Assembly: GCA_017550405.1 (NCBI GenBank)
Contig: JAFZPH010000019.1
Coordinates: forward strand, 99,075 to 163,031
Direction of reading: 5' to 3'
Source of the DNA: Bacteroidales bacterium
GTDB lineage: Bacteria; Bacteroidota; Bacteroidia; Bacteroidales; P3
DNA: 63,957 nt
Both the position numbers and the translations under genes were made by a program. Positions 36,490 through 45,155 of the stretch are shown one piece after another. The notes under the pieces are model-generated. The model was given only the letters and a program-made list of their open reading frames with translations, ran no database searches and was not told where the DNA came from. Positions within the stretch are counted from its first letter, which is position 1. Each line of letters opens with the position of its first letter.

Positions 36490-36735
36490 TTATTGTTTTG
36501 TCAATACAGCCTTCGAGTCGACGCCGACAAGACGGCCCAGACGGCCGGTGAGGGCGTTGATGCGGTCGGGTGTGCCTTCCACGATGAGAGAGATGACAGC
36601 CACAGGCCGCTCATGGAAAGGCAAGCCCTGACGACACAGGATAATATCAGAAAAATCGGAAATGAGTTGATTGATTTCCGTCGACCGGGAACGGTCGAGT
36701 ATGAGTACAGTTATTGTTCCTATTCTCTTCTCCAT
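36490..36735 (-). CDS. TM1266-type iron-only hydrogenase system regulator
   Basis: The 81-residue protein (MEKRIGTITVLILDRSRSTE...QGLPFHERPVAVISLIVEG) is a ferredoxin-like ACT/NikR-type single domain as in the putative iron-only hydrogenase regulator family (TM1266). It lies 12 bases upstream of hydG in the same transcript and behind a good promoter at 36786-36793. It has no DNA-binding motif of its own, so how it would regulate is unknown. Confidence 0.85.
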   Translation of the reverse strand: MEKRIGTITVLILDRSRSTEINQLISDFSDIILCRQGLPFHERPVAVISLIVEGTPDRINALTGRLGRLVGVDSKAVLTKQ

Positions 36736-36785
36736 CAGGTGTTAGGCTTTTGGGTTAGACGAATATTGTTGATTCAAATGTGCTG

Positions 36786-36793
36786 CAAAGATA
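36786..36793 (-). promoter_or_regulatory. -7 element for the TM1266/hydG operon
   Basis: TATCTTTG on the minus strand, about 51 bases before the start at 36735. It is divergent to the crt promoter 63 bases away, so the two operons may share control. Confidence 0.75.
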
Positions 36794-36855
36794 CGAAGAA
36801 ATATTGAATTAGCAAGAAAGTGCAACTTTTTTCTTACTAATCCGCAAAAAAGATG

Positions 36856-36863
36856 TATATTTG
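36856..36863 (+). promoter_or_regulatory. -7 element for the crotonase gene
   Basis: TATATTTG, 32 bases before the ATG at 36895. Confidence 0.65.
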
Positions 36864-36894
36864 CAATCTCAAATTATAACAAACAAAGCGCCCT

Positions 36895-37671
36895 ATGTAC
36901 AACTATATTAAAATAGAAGAGAAAGAAACCGTGGTAGTGCTCACTATCTCGGCTCCCAAATCGCTCAACGCCCTCAACAGTGCCATACTGGCAGAAATGG
37001 ACAGTTTTCTCAATGGTTTCGACTGCAACAAATACCGCTGCCTGATTGTGACAGGTGACGGGGAGAAGTCGTTTGTGGCGGGCGCGGACATCAGCGAGAT
37101 GGCCACCCTCAACGTGCCGCAGGGACAGACCTTCGGCATGCGCGGCGCAGGTGTGTTCCGCAAGATTGAAACCCTGCCTGTTCCCGTCATTGCTGCCGTG
37201 AACGGCTTTGCCCTCGGCGGAGGATGCGAGCTGGCCATGGCCTGCGACATCCGCATCTGCTCCGACAACGCCAAGTTCGGCCAACCTGAGGTAGGCCTCG
37301 GCATCATCCCCGGCTTCAGCGGCACCGTGCGCCTGTCACGGCTGGTGGGCATGGGCATGGCCAAGCAACTCATCTATACCGGCAAGCCCATCAAGGCCGA
37401 CGAAGCCCTGCGCATCGGACTGGTGAACGCCGTGGTACCGCAGGCCGAGCTCATGGACAAGGCACTGGAGATTGCCAACCAGATAGCCGTCAACGCACCC
37501 TTGGCCGTCCGAGCTGCCAAACAGTGCATCAATGCCGAATACGACATGCCCATGGACGATGCCATAATGAACGAGAGCGGTGTTTTCGGCAACTGCTTCG
37601 CCACCCAGGACCAAAAGAACGGCATGAAGGCCTTCTTGAACAAAGAAAAGTACACCTTTGAAGGGAAATAA
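36895..37671 (+). CDS. Enoyl-CoA hydratase/crotonase family, likely 3-hydroxybutyryl-CoA dehydratase
   Basis: The 258-residue crotonase-fold protein has the oxyanion-hole segment SFVAGADISEMATL and the two catalytic glutamates in GFALGGGCELAMACDIRIC and FGQPEVGLGIIPGFSG. It precedes a 3-hydroxybutyryl-CoA dehydrogenase gene. The pair matches the crt-hbd steps that convert acetoacetyl-CoA to crotonyl-CoA, as used for butyrate production or short-chain acyl breakdown. Direction of flux cannot be read from sequence. Thiolase and butyryl-CoA dehydrogenase are absent from the window. Confidence 0.92.
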   Translation: MYNYIKIEEKETVVVLTISAPKSLNALNSAILAEMDSFLNGFDCNKYRCLIVTGDGEKSFVAGADISEMATLNVPQGQTFGMRGAGVFRKIETLPVPVIAAVNGFALGGGCELAMACDIRICSDNAKFGQPEVGLGIIPGFSGTVRLSRLVGMGMAKQLIYTGKPIKADEALRIGLVNAVVPQAELMDKALEIANQIAVNAPLAVRAAKQCINAEYDMPMDDAIMNESGVFGNCFATQDQKNGMKAFLNKEKYTFEGK

Positions 37672-37725
37672 TCGGAATAATCAGAATACTCAGAATAATC
37701 TGATTACTCAGAAAACTCAGAAAAC
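37672..37725 (+). repeat. 9-nt tandem repeats between crt and hbd
   Basis: Six diverged 9-nt units around the core ATANTCAGA run directly after the crt stop. They resemble the array at 47081-47152 and the in-gene array at 20762-20806. Confidence 0.75.
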
Positions 37726-37754
37726 AATTCAACAACAATAAAAACACCTATATC

Positions 37755-38591
37755 ATGAAAATCTGTGTTATTGGAACCGGCACCATGGCCAAAGGCATTG
37801 TGAAAGCCTTTGCCGCCAAAATGCCCATCGTAATGAAGAGTAGAACCCAAGCCAGCCTCGACAAGGCCATGGGCTCCATTGCTAAATCCTATGCCAAGTT
37901 GGTCGAGAAAGGCAAGATGACCCAGGAGGCCGTCGACGCCCTGCTCGCCAACATCGCCACCACCACCGACTACGCCACCTTCGCCGACGCCGACCTCGTG
38001 ATCGAAGCCGCTGTCGAGGAGATGCAGCTGAAGAAAGATGTGTTCACCGAGCTCGACAAAATCTGCAAGCCCGAGACCATCTTCGCCACCAACTCGTCGT
38101 CGTTGAGCATCACCGAGATTGCCGCCTGCACCCAGCGCCCCGCCCAGTTCATCGGCATGCACTTCTTCAACCCCGCCGACCGCATGGCATTGGTTGAGGT
38201 GATCCGCGGCCAGCTGACCAGCGACGAGGTGTGCAAGTGCGTCATTGACCTCGCCACCTCCATCGGCAAACAGCCCGTCGAGGTGAAAGAGGCTCCCGGC
38301 TTTGTGGTGAACCGCATCCTTATCCCCATGATCAACGAGGCAGTAGGCATCCTGGCCGACGGCATCGCCACCGCCGAAGACATCGACAAGTGCATGATGC
38401 TGGGCGCCAACCACCCCATGGGTCCCCTAGCATTGGCCGACCTTATCGGCAACGATGTGAACCTGGCCATCATGGAAGTGCTCTACAAAGAGTTCGGCGA
38501 CCCGAAGTATCGTCCCCATCCCCTGCTGCGCAAGATGGTCCGCGCCGGCCTCCTCGGCCGCAAAACCGGCGAGGGATTCTACAAATATTGA
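37755..38591 (+). CDS. 3-hydroxybutyryl-CoA dehydrogenase
   Basis: The 278-residue enzyme has the NAD-binding [16 protein letters not shown] (in place of the usual GAGTMG), the catalytic His in [17 protein letters not shown] and the Asn in [12 protein letters not shown]. The usual length and HADH C-terminal domain are complete. It reduces acetoacetyl-CoA or oxidises 3-hydroxybutyryl-CoA next to the crotonase encoded upstream. It ends at a strong terminator. Confidence 0.94.
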   Translation: MKICVIGTGTMAKGIVKAFAAKMPIVMKSRTQASLDKAMGSIAKSYAKLVEKGKMTQEAVDALLANIATTTDYATFADADLVIEAAVEEMQLKKDVFTELDKICKPETIFATNSSSLSITEIAACTQRPAQFIGMHFFNPADRMALVEVIRGQLTSDEVCKCVIDLATSIGKQPVEVKEAPGFVVNRILIPMINEAVGILADGIATAEDIDKCMMLGANHPMGPLALADLIGNDVNLAIMEVLYKEFGDPKYRPHPLLRKMVRAGLLGRKTGEGFYKY

Positions 38592-38608
38592 TTGTCCCGT
38601 CAATAAAC

Positions 38609-38646
38609 AAAACAGGAGGGAAACCGTCGTGTTTTCCTCCTGTTTT
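38609..38646 (+). terminator. Rho-independent terminator after hbd
   Basis: AAAACAGGAGG and CCTCCTGTTTT form an 11-bp stem with a T-rich 3' side. Confidence 0.88.
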
Positions 38647-38698
38647 ATTTTAACCCAATTCATCGGCAAGGCAAATGGCAGGCAATAGGAATACAAAA

Positions 38699-38729
38699 AA
38701 ATCCCGCCACCCAAAAGGGTGCGGGATTT
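38699..38729 (-). terminator. Rho-independent terminator after ilvE
   Basis: AAATCCCGC and GCGGGATTT flank a smaller ACCC/GGGT pair. On the minus strand the hairpin is followed by a run of T (AAAAAA on the plus strand). Confidence 0.85.
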
Positions 38730-38751
38730 AAGAGATATATCTTAATCTCAA

Positions 38752-39777
38752 TTAGTCCATGATGGTGTTCCAGTGGTGGACATCCTCGGCCTCGCCCAGC
38801 TGAATGGCGCGGAGGGCGTGGTAGAGCTTGGTGCTCCAAGGACCGGGCTCTTTGCCAAAGTTGTAGCTCTTGCCGGTCTCGGGGTCGTCGAGGCGCTCGA
38901 TGGGGCTGATAACGGCGGCGGTACCGCAGGCACCGGCCTCTTGGAAGCCAGCCAGCTCCTCAACGTCGATGGGACGACGCTCAACCTTCATGCCCATATC
39001 CTCGGCCAACTGCATAAGGCTCTTGTTGGTGATGGAGGGCAGGATGGACGAGCTCTTGGGGGTAATATAGGTGTTGTCCTTAATGCCGAAGAAGTTGGCA
39101 GCGCCAGCCTCGTCGACATACTTCTTCTCCTTGGCATCGAGATAGAACTCGCATGCATACTGGCCACCGTGGCAAGCCTCGACGTGGGCGCGGAGGGAAG
39201 CGGCATAGTTACCACCTACTTTGTAGATACCGGTGCCCAGAGGAGCGGAACGGTCGTACTTGCGGGTGATGACATAGGGGTTGGCCTTGAAGCCGCCCTT
39301 GAAGTAAGGTCCGACAGGAGTGACGAAAATCACAAACAGATACTCGTCGGCGGGCTTCACACCCACGGTGATACCGGTACCGATGAGCAGCGGACGGAGG
39401 TACAGGCTTGCGCCAGTGCCGTAAGGAGGAATGAAGCGCTCGTTGAGCTTGATGACCTTCTTGCACATCTCCACAAACTTCTCGGTGGAGAGTTCGGGCA
39501 TCATGATGCCGCGGCAAGTGCTCTGCAGACGCTCGGCGTTGGCCTCGGGACGGAAGATACGGATCTTGCCATCCTTGCAACGGTAGGCCTTCAATCCCTC
39601 GAAAGCCTCCTGGCCGTAGTGCAGGCTCGATGCAGCCATGTGCATCTCGATATGTTCAGAGGAGGAAACCTCGATTTCACCCCACTGGCCATTGCGATAG
39701 TAGCAACGGACGTTATAATCGGTCTTTACATAACCGAACGGCAGGTTCTGCCAATCAATATTCATGCTGTTCTCCAT
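38752..39777 (-). CDS. ilvE: Branched-chain amino acid aminotransferase IlvE
   Basis: The fold-IV PLP enzyme has LHYGQEAFEGLKAYR near the start, VGGNYAASLRAHVEACHGGQ (the PLP lysine is expected in this region in class IV, but the usual K-x-x-x-NY pattern reads YKVGGNYAAS) and the C-terminal CGTAAVISPIERL. It carries out the last step of Leu, Ile and Val synthesis. I start at 39777 (MENSMNIDWQ); a second ATG at 39765 is possible, while longer frames run into the tRNA. The gene follows the tRNA by 22 bases and seems to share its promoter. Confidence 0.94.
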   Translation of the reverse strand: MENSMNIDWQNLPFGYVKTDYNVRCYYRNGQWGEIEVSSSEHIEMHMAASSLHYGQEAFEGLKAYRCKDGKIRIFRPEANAERLQSTCRGIMMPELSTEKFVEMCKKVIKLNERFIPPYGTGASLYLRPLLIGTGITVGVKPADEYLFVIFVTPVGPYFKGGFKANPYVITRKYDRSAPLGTGIYKVGGNYAASLRAHVEACHGGQYACEFYLDAKEKKYVDEAGAANFFGIKDNTYITPKSSSILPSITNKSLMQLAEDMGMKVERRPIDVEELAGFQEAGACGTAAVISPIERLDDPETGKSYNFGKEPGPWSTKLYHALRAIQLGEAEDVHHWNTIMD

Positions 39778-39799
39778 AATTTTTGTATTTAAAAAAAAG

Positions 39800-39873
39800 T
39801 GGTCCCACTTGGGCTCGAACCAAGGACCCACTGATTATGAGTCAGTTGCTCTAACCGACTGAGCTATGGGACC
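39800..39873 (-). tRNA. tRNA with CAT anticodon (Ile2 or elongator Met)
   Basis: The minus strand folds into a full 74-base cloverleaf: acceptor GGTCCCA/TGGGACC, D arm GCTC/GAGC, anticodon stem ACTGA/TCAGT around CTCATAA, T arm CTTGG/CCAAG with TTCGAGC. CCA is not encoded. C4-G69 and C5-G68 match the positions that, in E. coli, mark tRNA-Ile2 (lysidine-modified) rather than elongator Met, so Ile2 is favoured but not proven. Confidence 0.93.
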
Positions 39874-39899
39874 AGTTTTCCATCTCTTGAAATCGGGTG

Positions 39900-39907
39900 C
39901 AAAGATA
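39900..39907 (-). promoter_or_regulatory. -7 element for the tRNA (and probably ilvE)
   Basis: TATCTTTG on the minus strand, ending 26 bases before the tRNA 5' end. No separate promoter is visible between the tRNA and ilvE. Confidence 0.75.
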
Positions 39908-40020
39908 CACATTTTTTTTCATTCACAAAGAAAAAAGTGTCGTTCAAATCAAAAAATAACAAGTGTTCTCATCTGCACACCAAAACCTCCCCCTTCCTGT
40001 CGGCATACGATTCTCCACAC

Positions 40021-41343
40021 CTATCTGCCTTCGACAACCAGCTTGCGGGTGGCGGTTGCCTCGGGGGTGGCGAGGGTGAGAAAATAGGTGCCTGCGGCCA
40101 AACCACGTGTGTCGATGGTGATGGACTGTCCTGTGAACGGTGTGCTGAATACCGAATGGCCGGCGGCATCGTGCAGGACAATCGTACAAGAGCAGTGCGA
40201 GGGCGTACCGAGGGTGACTGTGACCGATTCCTTGGCAGGATTGGGAATCATACTGAACAGCCCGTCCTGTGCTGTGGCGATTCCCTCTGGCTGTCGGTTT
40301 CCGAAGAAGTAGACTGGCTCGCTCCACTCGCCCCACACCAACGTGTCGACAGGGGGGCAATGCCTGCCGCACTGCGCCCTGATATAGGCCGCATACAGCA
40401 CGGTGGTGTCCCAATCATAATTCAACACATACGGTGTAGTGTCGGCATCATACAATGGATTATCGTCAGGTGACCTATCCGCAGGCCCTACCGAGATCTG
40501 GAACCGCTGCTGCGATGGTAGCCCATACCACCCGAATTCCACCTGCTGGCTGTCGATGGGATACACACCAAAGTCCGGCACACGTTCGCACGTAAGCGTG
40601 TCGGGGTTGCATGGGGGCTGTTCAATAATGGGGACCATTCCTATCCACGCACGAGAAGGTCTAAGGAGGTCTGTTTGGTTAGTTCTATTATTGAATAACA
40701 CATATATTTCATTAAAGGGGTATGGGATATGGCTATTACATATATCTTGTACATTAACCAGATAGACATATCCAGTAATGTCGGGATCTTGTCCTGTATA
40801 ATTATGGTGAACCTGTCCGTCTACCCCATACGTTTGAAAGCCGACAAAGAAAGTGTCGGTAGCAATGAACGGCGTGTCGAAATAGAACTCGTAAGCTTTT
40901 ACAGTGTCAAAATATAAATCTCCGTCACAACCTGTTTTTGTCACAGCCCTTCCTACAAACATCATATTGCGGTAAGGAATGGAGTCGTTCCATCTCACAT
41001 CCCTTTGTAGCGTCATAAGCGTCATTCTTTCGAGGTGTTTGTTGATGGTATAAAGTTGTGCACTTAAATCCCTCTTGGCGGTATCCTGTCCCCAAAGTAA
41101 TATAGCGATACCGTATATTACTGTCGGAGTGTCCACAAGAAAAGGCCGGAGACTTGCTACAGGAGAAGCCCTTCTCCACACAATATACGGAGATACTCTT
41201 CCTGGATACCGTCCAACCTGACAAGCTCCCAATGGGGGGATTGGTATTTCCATATAACCCGAATAGGGGTATTGGTAGACAGCCTGACAGTGGGCAGCAG
41301 CACCCGCTACAAGCATTATGGCAACAATCAGAATCCTCTTCAT
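40021..41343 (-). CDS. Type IX secretion cargo protein with C-terminal sorting domain
   Basis: The 440-residue protein has a signal peptide (MKRILIVAIMLVAGAAAHCQ) and ends with a Por secretion-system sorting domain: IPNPAKESVTVTL, VLHDAAGHSVFST, IDTRGLAAGTYFL and a basic end. The middle is a beta-rich region with no family I recognise (WGQDTAKRDLSAQL, FYFDTPFIATDTFFVGF). A fibronectin-like stretch (VEFGWYGLPSQQRFQISVG) comes before the tail. Such proteins cross the outer membrane through T9SS and are often attached to A-LPS. The middle of the gene is more AT-rich than its ends. Confidence 0.88.
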   Translation of the reverse strand: MKRILIVAIMLVAGAAAHCQAVYQYPYSGYMEIPIPPLGACQVGRYPGRVSPYIVWRRASPVASLRPFLVDTPTVIYGIAILLWGQDTAKRDLSAQLYTINKHLERMTLMTLQRDVRWNDSIPYRNMMFVGRAVTKTGCDGDLYFDTVKAYEFYFDTPFIATDTFFVGFQTYGVDGQVHHNYTGQDPDITGYVYLVNVQDICNSHIPYPFNEIYVLFNNRTNQTDLLRPSRAWIGMVPIIEQPPCNPDTLTCERVPDFGVYPIDSQQVEFGWYGLPSQQRFQISVGPADRSPDDNPLYDADTTPYVLNYDWDTTVLYAAYIRAQCGRHCPPVDTLVWGEWSEPVYFFGNRQPEGIATAQDGLFSMIPNPAKESVTVTLGTPSHCSCTIVLHDAAGHSVFSTPFTGQSITIDTRGLAAGTYFLTLATPEATATRKLVVEGR

Positions 41344-41539
41344 AAAGCATCAGTATTTAGATTCATTCTTCATTACGATTTCGATAAACCTCAACATTAC
41401 AATCTCTCCGTGTTTCCAGGCATCAATGTTCTTAGAAGTTTGTCTTACATGCATTTAACTATTACATCTGAGATGACATCCTATTAATCAATACATTAAG
41501 TAACCATCCACACAATGATACCATCGACAATTCAACGTG

Positions 41540-41547
41540 CAAATATA
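41540..41547 (-). promoter_or_regulatory. -7 element for the T9SS cargo gene
   Basis: TATATTTG on the minus strand, about 195 bases before the start at 41343. Confidence 0.55.
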
Positions 41548-41609
41548 CATTTTTTTTCACAATCCACACAAAAAAAATGAAAAAAACAATAAAAAATGAC
41601 ACTTGAACA

Positions 41610-41662
41610 CAAATCGGTCATCAGGGTGTATGGATTGAAAAGTCGGTCTGAAGACCGATTTG
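41610..41662. repeat. Nested inverted repeats between two divergent promoters
   Basis: CAAATCGGTC (41610-41619) pairs with GACCGATTTG (41653-41662). A shorter hairpin TCGGTCT-GA-AGACCGA (41643-41658) competes with it. The region lies outside both predicted transcripts, so it could be a protein-binding site. Confidence 0.7.
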
Positions 41663-41708
41663 GTTTAAAGCTTTTGAATAAAACTTTCAACAATTCAATA
41701 AATATTTG

Positions 41709-41716
41709 TACCTTTG
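41709..41716 (+). promoter_or_regulatory. -7 element for the ruvX operon
   Basis: TACCTTTG, 25 bases before the ATG of ruvX. Confidence 0.7.
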
Positions 41717-41740
41717 CAAATTTAAAAACGACACTTTCAC

Positions 41741-42151
41741 ATGGGTAGAATCCTTGCAATCGACTATGGCATAAAGCGTACGGGCATCGCAGTGACCGAT
41801 CCGGAGCGTATCATCGCCACCGGTTTGACCACCGTAGCCACCCCTACCCTCTTGCAATTCCTGCACGACTATTGCCAAAAAGAGCCCGTCGACATCTTCC
41901 TCGTCGGGCAGCCCAAGCACATGGACAACACCCCCTCGCAGTCCGCACGCATCATCGAGCCCTTCGTGCAGCAACTTGCACAGGCCTTCCCCGACAAAGA
42001 GATTGCCCGCATCGACGAGCGTTTCACCTCCAAACTGGCCTTCCAAGCCATGATCGACGGTGGTCTGAAGAAAAAACAGCGGCAGGACAAAGGCATGATC
42101 GACCAAGTCAGCGCCACCATCATGCTGCAAGACTTTTTACGAACACAATAA
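41741..42151 (+). CDS. ruvX: Putative Holliday junction resolvase / pre-16S rRNA nuclease RuvX (YqgF)
   Basis: The 136-residue RNase H-fold protein has the metal-binding RILAIDYGIKRTGIAVTD at the start, a mid-chain Glu region (RIDERFTSKLAFQAM) and a final Asp in KGMIDQVSATIMLQDFL. YqgF proteins trim 16S rRNA 5' ends and have been proposed to resolve recombination junctions. It is the first gene of a five-gene run (def, TPR lipoprotein, mutL, rhomboid). Confidence 0.92.
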   Translation: MGRILAIDYGIKRTGIAVTDPERIIATGLTTVATPTLLQFLHDYCQKEPVDIFLVGQPKHMDNTPSQSARIIEPFVQQLAQAFPDKEIARIDERFTSKLAFQAMIDGGLKKKQRQDKGMIDQVSATIMLQDFLRTQ

Positions 42152-42161
42152 GTTACACCCA

Positions 42162-42725
42162 ATGCTATATCCCATCATTGGCTACGGCCATCCCACCCTG
42201 CGCAAGCAAGCGCGCCCCATCGACAAGGACTACCCCGGCCTCGACCAGCTCATTGCCGACATGTACGAGACCATGTACAATGCCGACGGCGTAGGTCTTG
42301 CCGCACCGCAAATCGACCTCAGCATCCGGCTGGTGGTCATCGGTTTCCGCCCCTACGACGAGAAGACCGACACCTATCTCGAACCCGCCGAGGAGCACAC
42401 CCTCATCAACCCCGAAATCCTCGAATACAAAGGCGAGAAGCAATACTTCAACGAGGGCTGTCTCAGCATCCCCGACATCCACGAGGACGTCCTCCGTCCC
42501 GAAGGCATCGTCCTCCGCTGGTACGACGAGAAGTGGCAACTCCACGAAGAGGAAATCCACGGCATGTTTGCTCGCGTGGCACAGCACGAGATCGACCACC
42601 TCGAAGGCAAGGTCTTCACCGACCGCCTCAGCTCCATCCGCAAAACCATGCTCAAACGCAAGCTCAACGATGTCGCCGCCGGACACGTGCGCACACACTA
42701 CCGTATGAAACCGAACAAAAGATAA
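42162..42725 (+). CDS. def: Peptide deformylase
   Basis: The 187-residue metalloenzyme has all three family motifs: GVGLAAPQIDL, EGCLSIPDIH and QHEIDHLEGKVF (metal ligands Cys, His, His; catalytic Glu). It removes the formyl group from nascent proteins. It follows ruvX by 10 bases. Confidence 0.96.
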   Translation: MLYPIIGYGHPTLRKQARPIDKDYPGLDQLIADMYETMYNADGVGLAAPQIDLSIRLVVIGFRPYDEKTDTYLEPAEEHTLINPEILEYKGEKQYFNEGCLSIPDIHEDVLRPEGIVLRWYDEKWQLHEEEIHGMFARVAQHEIDHLEGKVFTDRLSSIRKTMLKRKLNDVAAGHVRTHYRMKPNKR

Positions 42726-42738
42726 CACATAATACATC

Positions 42739-43263
42739 ATGAAACGTATCGCAACAGTCATAATCCTTGCCGCAACCCTGCTGGTTGCCTGCGGTCCCTC
42801 CCGCGAAGAACGTATCGAACAGATTGAGGACTTCGAAGACTCCATCTTCGAATCCGCCGTTGCCGCCGACGAAGCCACTGCCGACCAACTCACGGCCCTC
42901 TACACCGCCTTTGCCGACAAATACCCTGCCGACACCCTCTCCCCGCAATTCCTCCTCAAAGCCGCCGAGATTCAGGGCAACGTCCTCCACACCGACAATT
43001 CCATCGCCCTCTACGACCGGATCATCAACAACTATCCCGACTTCGAGGACCTGCCCATCTGCTATTTTCTCAAAGGCATCGCCTACGAGTCCGACAGCCA
43101 GTTCGAAAAGGCTCGCCAAGCCTACCAGACCTTCGTCGACAAATATCCCGACCACTACATGGCCGACCAGACCCGCAAGATGATCCCCCTCGTCGGCAAA
43201 AGCACCGAGGAGATGCTTGACGACATCCTTGCCGCCGCCAACGACACCATTATCGCCCGCTAA
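42739..43263 (+). CDS. Small TPR-like lipoprotein
   Basis: The 174-residue protein has a lipoprotein signal (IILAATLLVACGPS) and helical hairpins of TPR type: ALYDRIINNYPDFEDLPICYFLKGIAYES, then FEKARQAYQTFVDKYPDHYMADQTRKMI. It resembles the short BamD/YfgL-like outer-membrane lipoproteins with few TPR units. The place between def and mutL is a Bacteroidota habit; the function is unknown. Confidence 0.85.
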   Translation: MKRIATVIILAATLLVACGPSREERIEQIEDFEDSIFESAVAADEATADQLTALYTAFADKYPADTLSPQFLLKAAEIQGNVLHTDNSIALYDRIINNYPDFEDLPICYFLKGIAYESDSQFEKARQAYQTFVDKYPDHYMADQTRKMIPLVGKSTEEMLDDILAAANDTIIAR

Positions 43264-43281
43264 ACACCCTTCACCCTCACA

Positions 43282-45117
43282 GTGAGCGACATCATCAACA
43301 TACTGCCCGACAGCGTGGCCAACCAAATCGCCGCCGGCGAGGTGGTCGACCGTCCCGCCTCGGCAGTCAAGGAGCTCCTCGAGAATGCCCTCGACGCAGG
43401 TGCCTCCAAGATACAGCTCATCGTCAAGGATGCCGGCCGCACACTCATCCAGGTTATCGACAACGGCTGCGGCATGAGCGACAGCGACGCCCGTATATGT
43501 TTCGAGCGCCACGCCACCTCAAAAATACACAAGGCCGACGACCTCTTTGCCATCCACACCATGGGCTTCCGCGGCGAAGCCCTCGCATCCATTGCCGCCA
43601 TCGCCCAGGTGGAGCTCAAAAGCCGTCTCCACGACAACGAACTCGGCACCCTCGTCCTCATCGAAGGCAGCCAAGTCAAGGAGCAAAGCCCCTGTGCCTG
43701 CCCCTGCGGCACCTCCATCGCTGTCAAGAACCTCTTCTTCAACGTCCCCGCACGACGCAACTTCCTCAAAAAAGACAGCATTGAGCTCAGCCACATCGAG
43801 GAAATCTTCAAGCGTGTAGCCCTCACCAACTACCACGTCGACTACTCCTTCACCAGCAACGGACGCCTGCTCTACGACCTCCGTGCCGGCAACTTTGCCG
43901 AACGCATCAGCCAACTCTTCGGCAACAGCTACCGCGAACGGCTCTGCCCCGTCAACGAGCAGACCGACATCGCCAACATCACCGGCTACGTCGCCAAACC
44001 CGAATTCGCCCGCAAAACCCGAGGCGAGCAATACCTTTTCGTCAACCATCGCTTCATCAAGCACCCCGCGCTCAGCGCCGCCATCGAGAAGGCCTACGCC
44101 GACATCATCCCCGACCGCTATTACCCCAGCTACTTCATCCACCTCGACATCGACCCCTCGCGCATCGATGTCAACATCCATCCCACCAAAACCGAAGTCA
44201 AATTCATCGACGAGCACTCGCTCTTTGCCATCCTCCGCGCCGCCACCAAGAAGGCCATCGGCCAGTTCAGCCTGGCCTCCGAGCTGCAGTTCAACCCCAT
44301 CGAGGAGGTCGACTTCCCCCCGGCACCCAAAGGCTATATCCCCACCCCGCCGAGCATACACTACAACCCCGCCTATAATCCCTTCGAGAGCACCCGACCC
44401 TCGAAGGCTGCCACCCCACATTCCGACCCCAAGCCCGCCGCCGACCCCAAGTGGAAATCCTTCTTCGACCTCGACGCCGCCCCCGCTTCCTCCCCCACCC
44501 CTGCCGACAGCCAGACCGCTCTCGACATCCCCGACACGGCGGCGCCCCTCCCCTCCGACAACCCTGCCGAGGCTTCACCCTGTCTCCAGCTTGCCTCCAG
44601 CCACATCGTAAGCGTCCTCCCCTCAGGTCTCTTGGTTGTCGACCAGCAGGCCGCGCACGAGCGCATCCTCTTCGAGCGGCTCATGCAGCACCGCACCGCG
44701 CCCCATGCCCAGCAACTCCTCTTCCCCGTCAACTGCCAGTTCTCACCCGCCGATGCCGACATCTTCAACGAACTCATCCCCGAACTCAAAGCCTACGGCT
44801 TCGAAATAGGCTCGCTCGGACAGACCACCTTCGTCGTCACCGCCACCCCGCCCGACATCAAAGAGAGCGAGCTGCAGCACCTCTTCGATCAAGTCATCGT
44901 CGAATACAAAGGGGCCATGATACAGAAATTCACCGACCGTGCCCAATGCCTCTGCCGCTCCATGGCGCGACAGCTGGCCGTCAAACCCGGCACCCGTCTC
45001 CAGCAGCCCGAGATGCAGCAAATCATTGCCGACCTCTTCTGCTGCCAGACGCCCACCCTCAGCCCCTCGGGCCGCAAAACCATGGTCATCCTGCAACCCG
45101 ACCAACTGTTCAACTGA
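43282..45117 (+). CDS. mutL: DNA mismatch repair protein MutL
   Basis: The 611-residue protein starts with GTG at 43282 (SDIINILPDSVANQIAAGEV), as homologues demand. The GHKL ATPase has ELLENALDAGA, VIDNGCGMSD and GFRGEALASIAAIA. An Ala/Pro/Ser-rich linker occupies residues 345-440, and the C-terminal dimerisation domain runs to the end. A QxDxHAxxERxxxE endonuclease motif is degenerate here: the corresponding stretch reads DQQAAHERILFERL, with Asp-Gln-Gln-Ala-Ala-His-Glu-Arg. Whether it nicks DNA needs alignment. It partners MutS. Confidence 0.95.
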   Translation: MSDIINILPDSVANQIAAGEVVDRPASAVKELLENALDAGASKIQLIVKDAGRTLIQVIDNGCGMSDSDARICFERHATSKIHKADDLFAIHTMGFRGEALASIAAIAQVELKSRLHDNELGTLVLIEGSQVKEQSPCACPCGTSIAVKNLFFNVPARRNFLKKDSIELSHIEEIFKRVALTNYHVDYSFTSNGRLLYDLRAGNFAERISQLFGNSYRERLCPVNEQTDIANITGYVAKPEFARKTRGEQYLFVNHRFIKHPALSAAIEKAYADIIPDRYYPSYFIHLDIDPSRIDVNIHPTKTEVKFIDEHSLFAILRAATKKAIGQFSLASELQFNPIEEVDFPPAPKGYIPTPPSIHYNPAYNPFESTRPSKAATPHSDPKPAADPKWKSFFDLDAAPASSPTPADSQTALDIPDTAAPLPSDNPAEASPCLQLASSHIVSVLPSGLLVVDQQAAHERILFERLMQHRTAPHAQQLLFPVNCQFSPADADIFNELIPELKAYGFEIGSLGQTTFVVTATPPDIKESELQHLFDQVIVEYKGAMIQKFTDRAQCLCRSMARQLAVKPGTRLQQPEMQQIIADLFCCQTPTLSPSGRKTMVILQPDQLFN

Positions 45118-45155
45118 CAACACATCAATCCATATAGAATTAAACACCCAACCCC

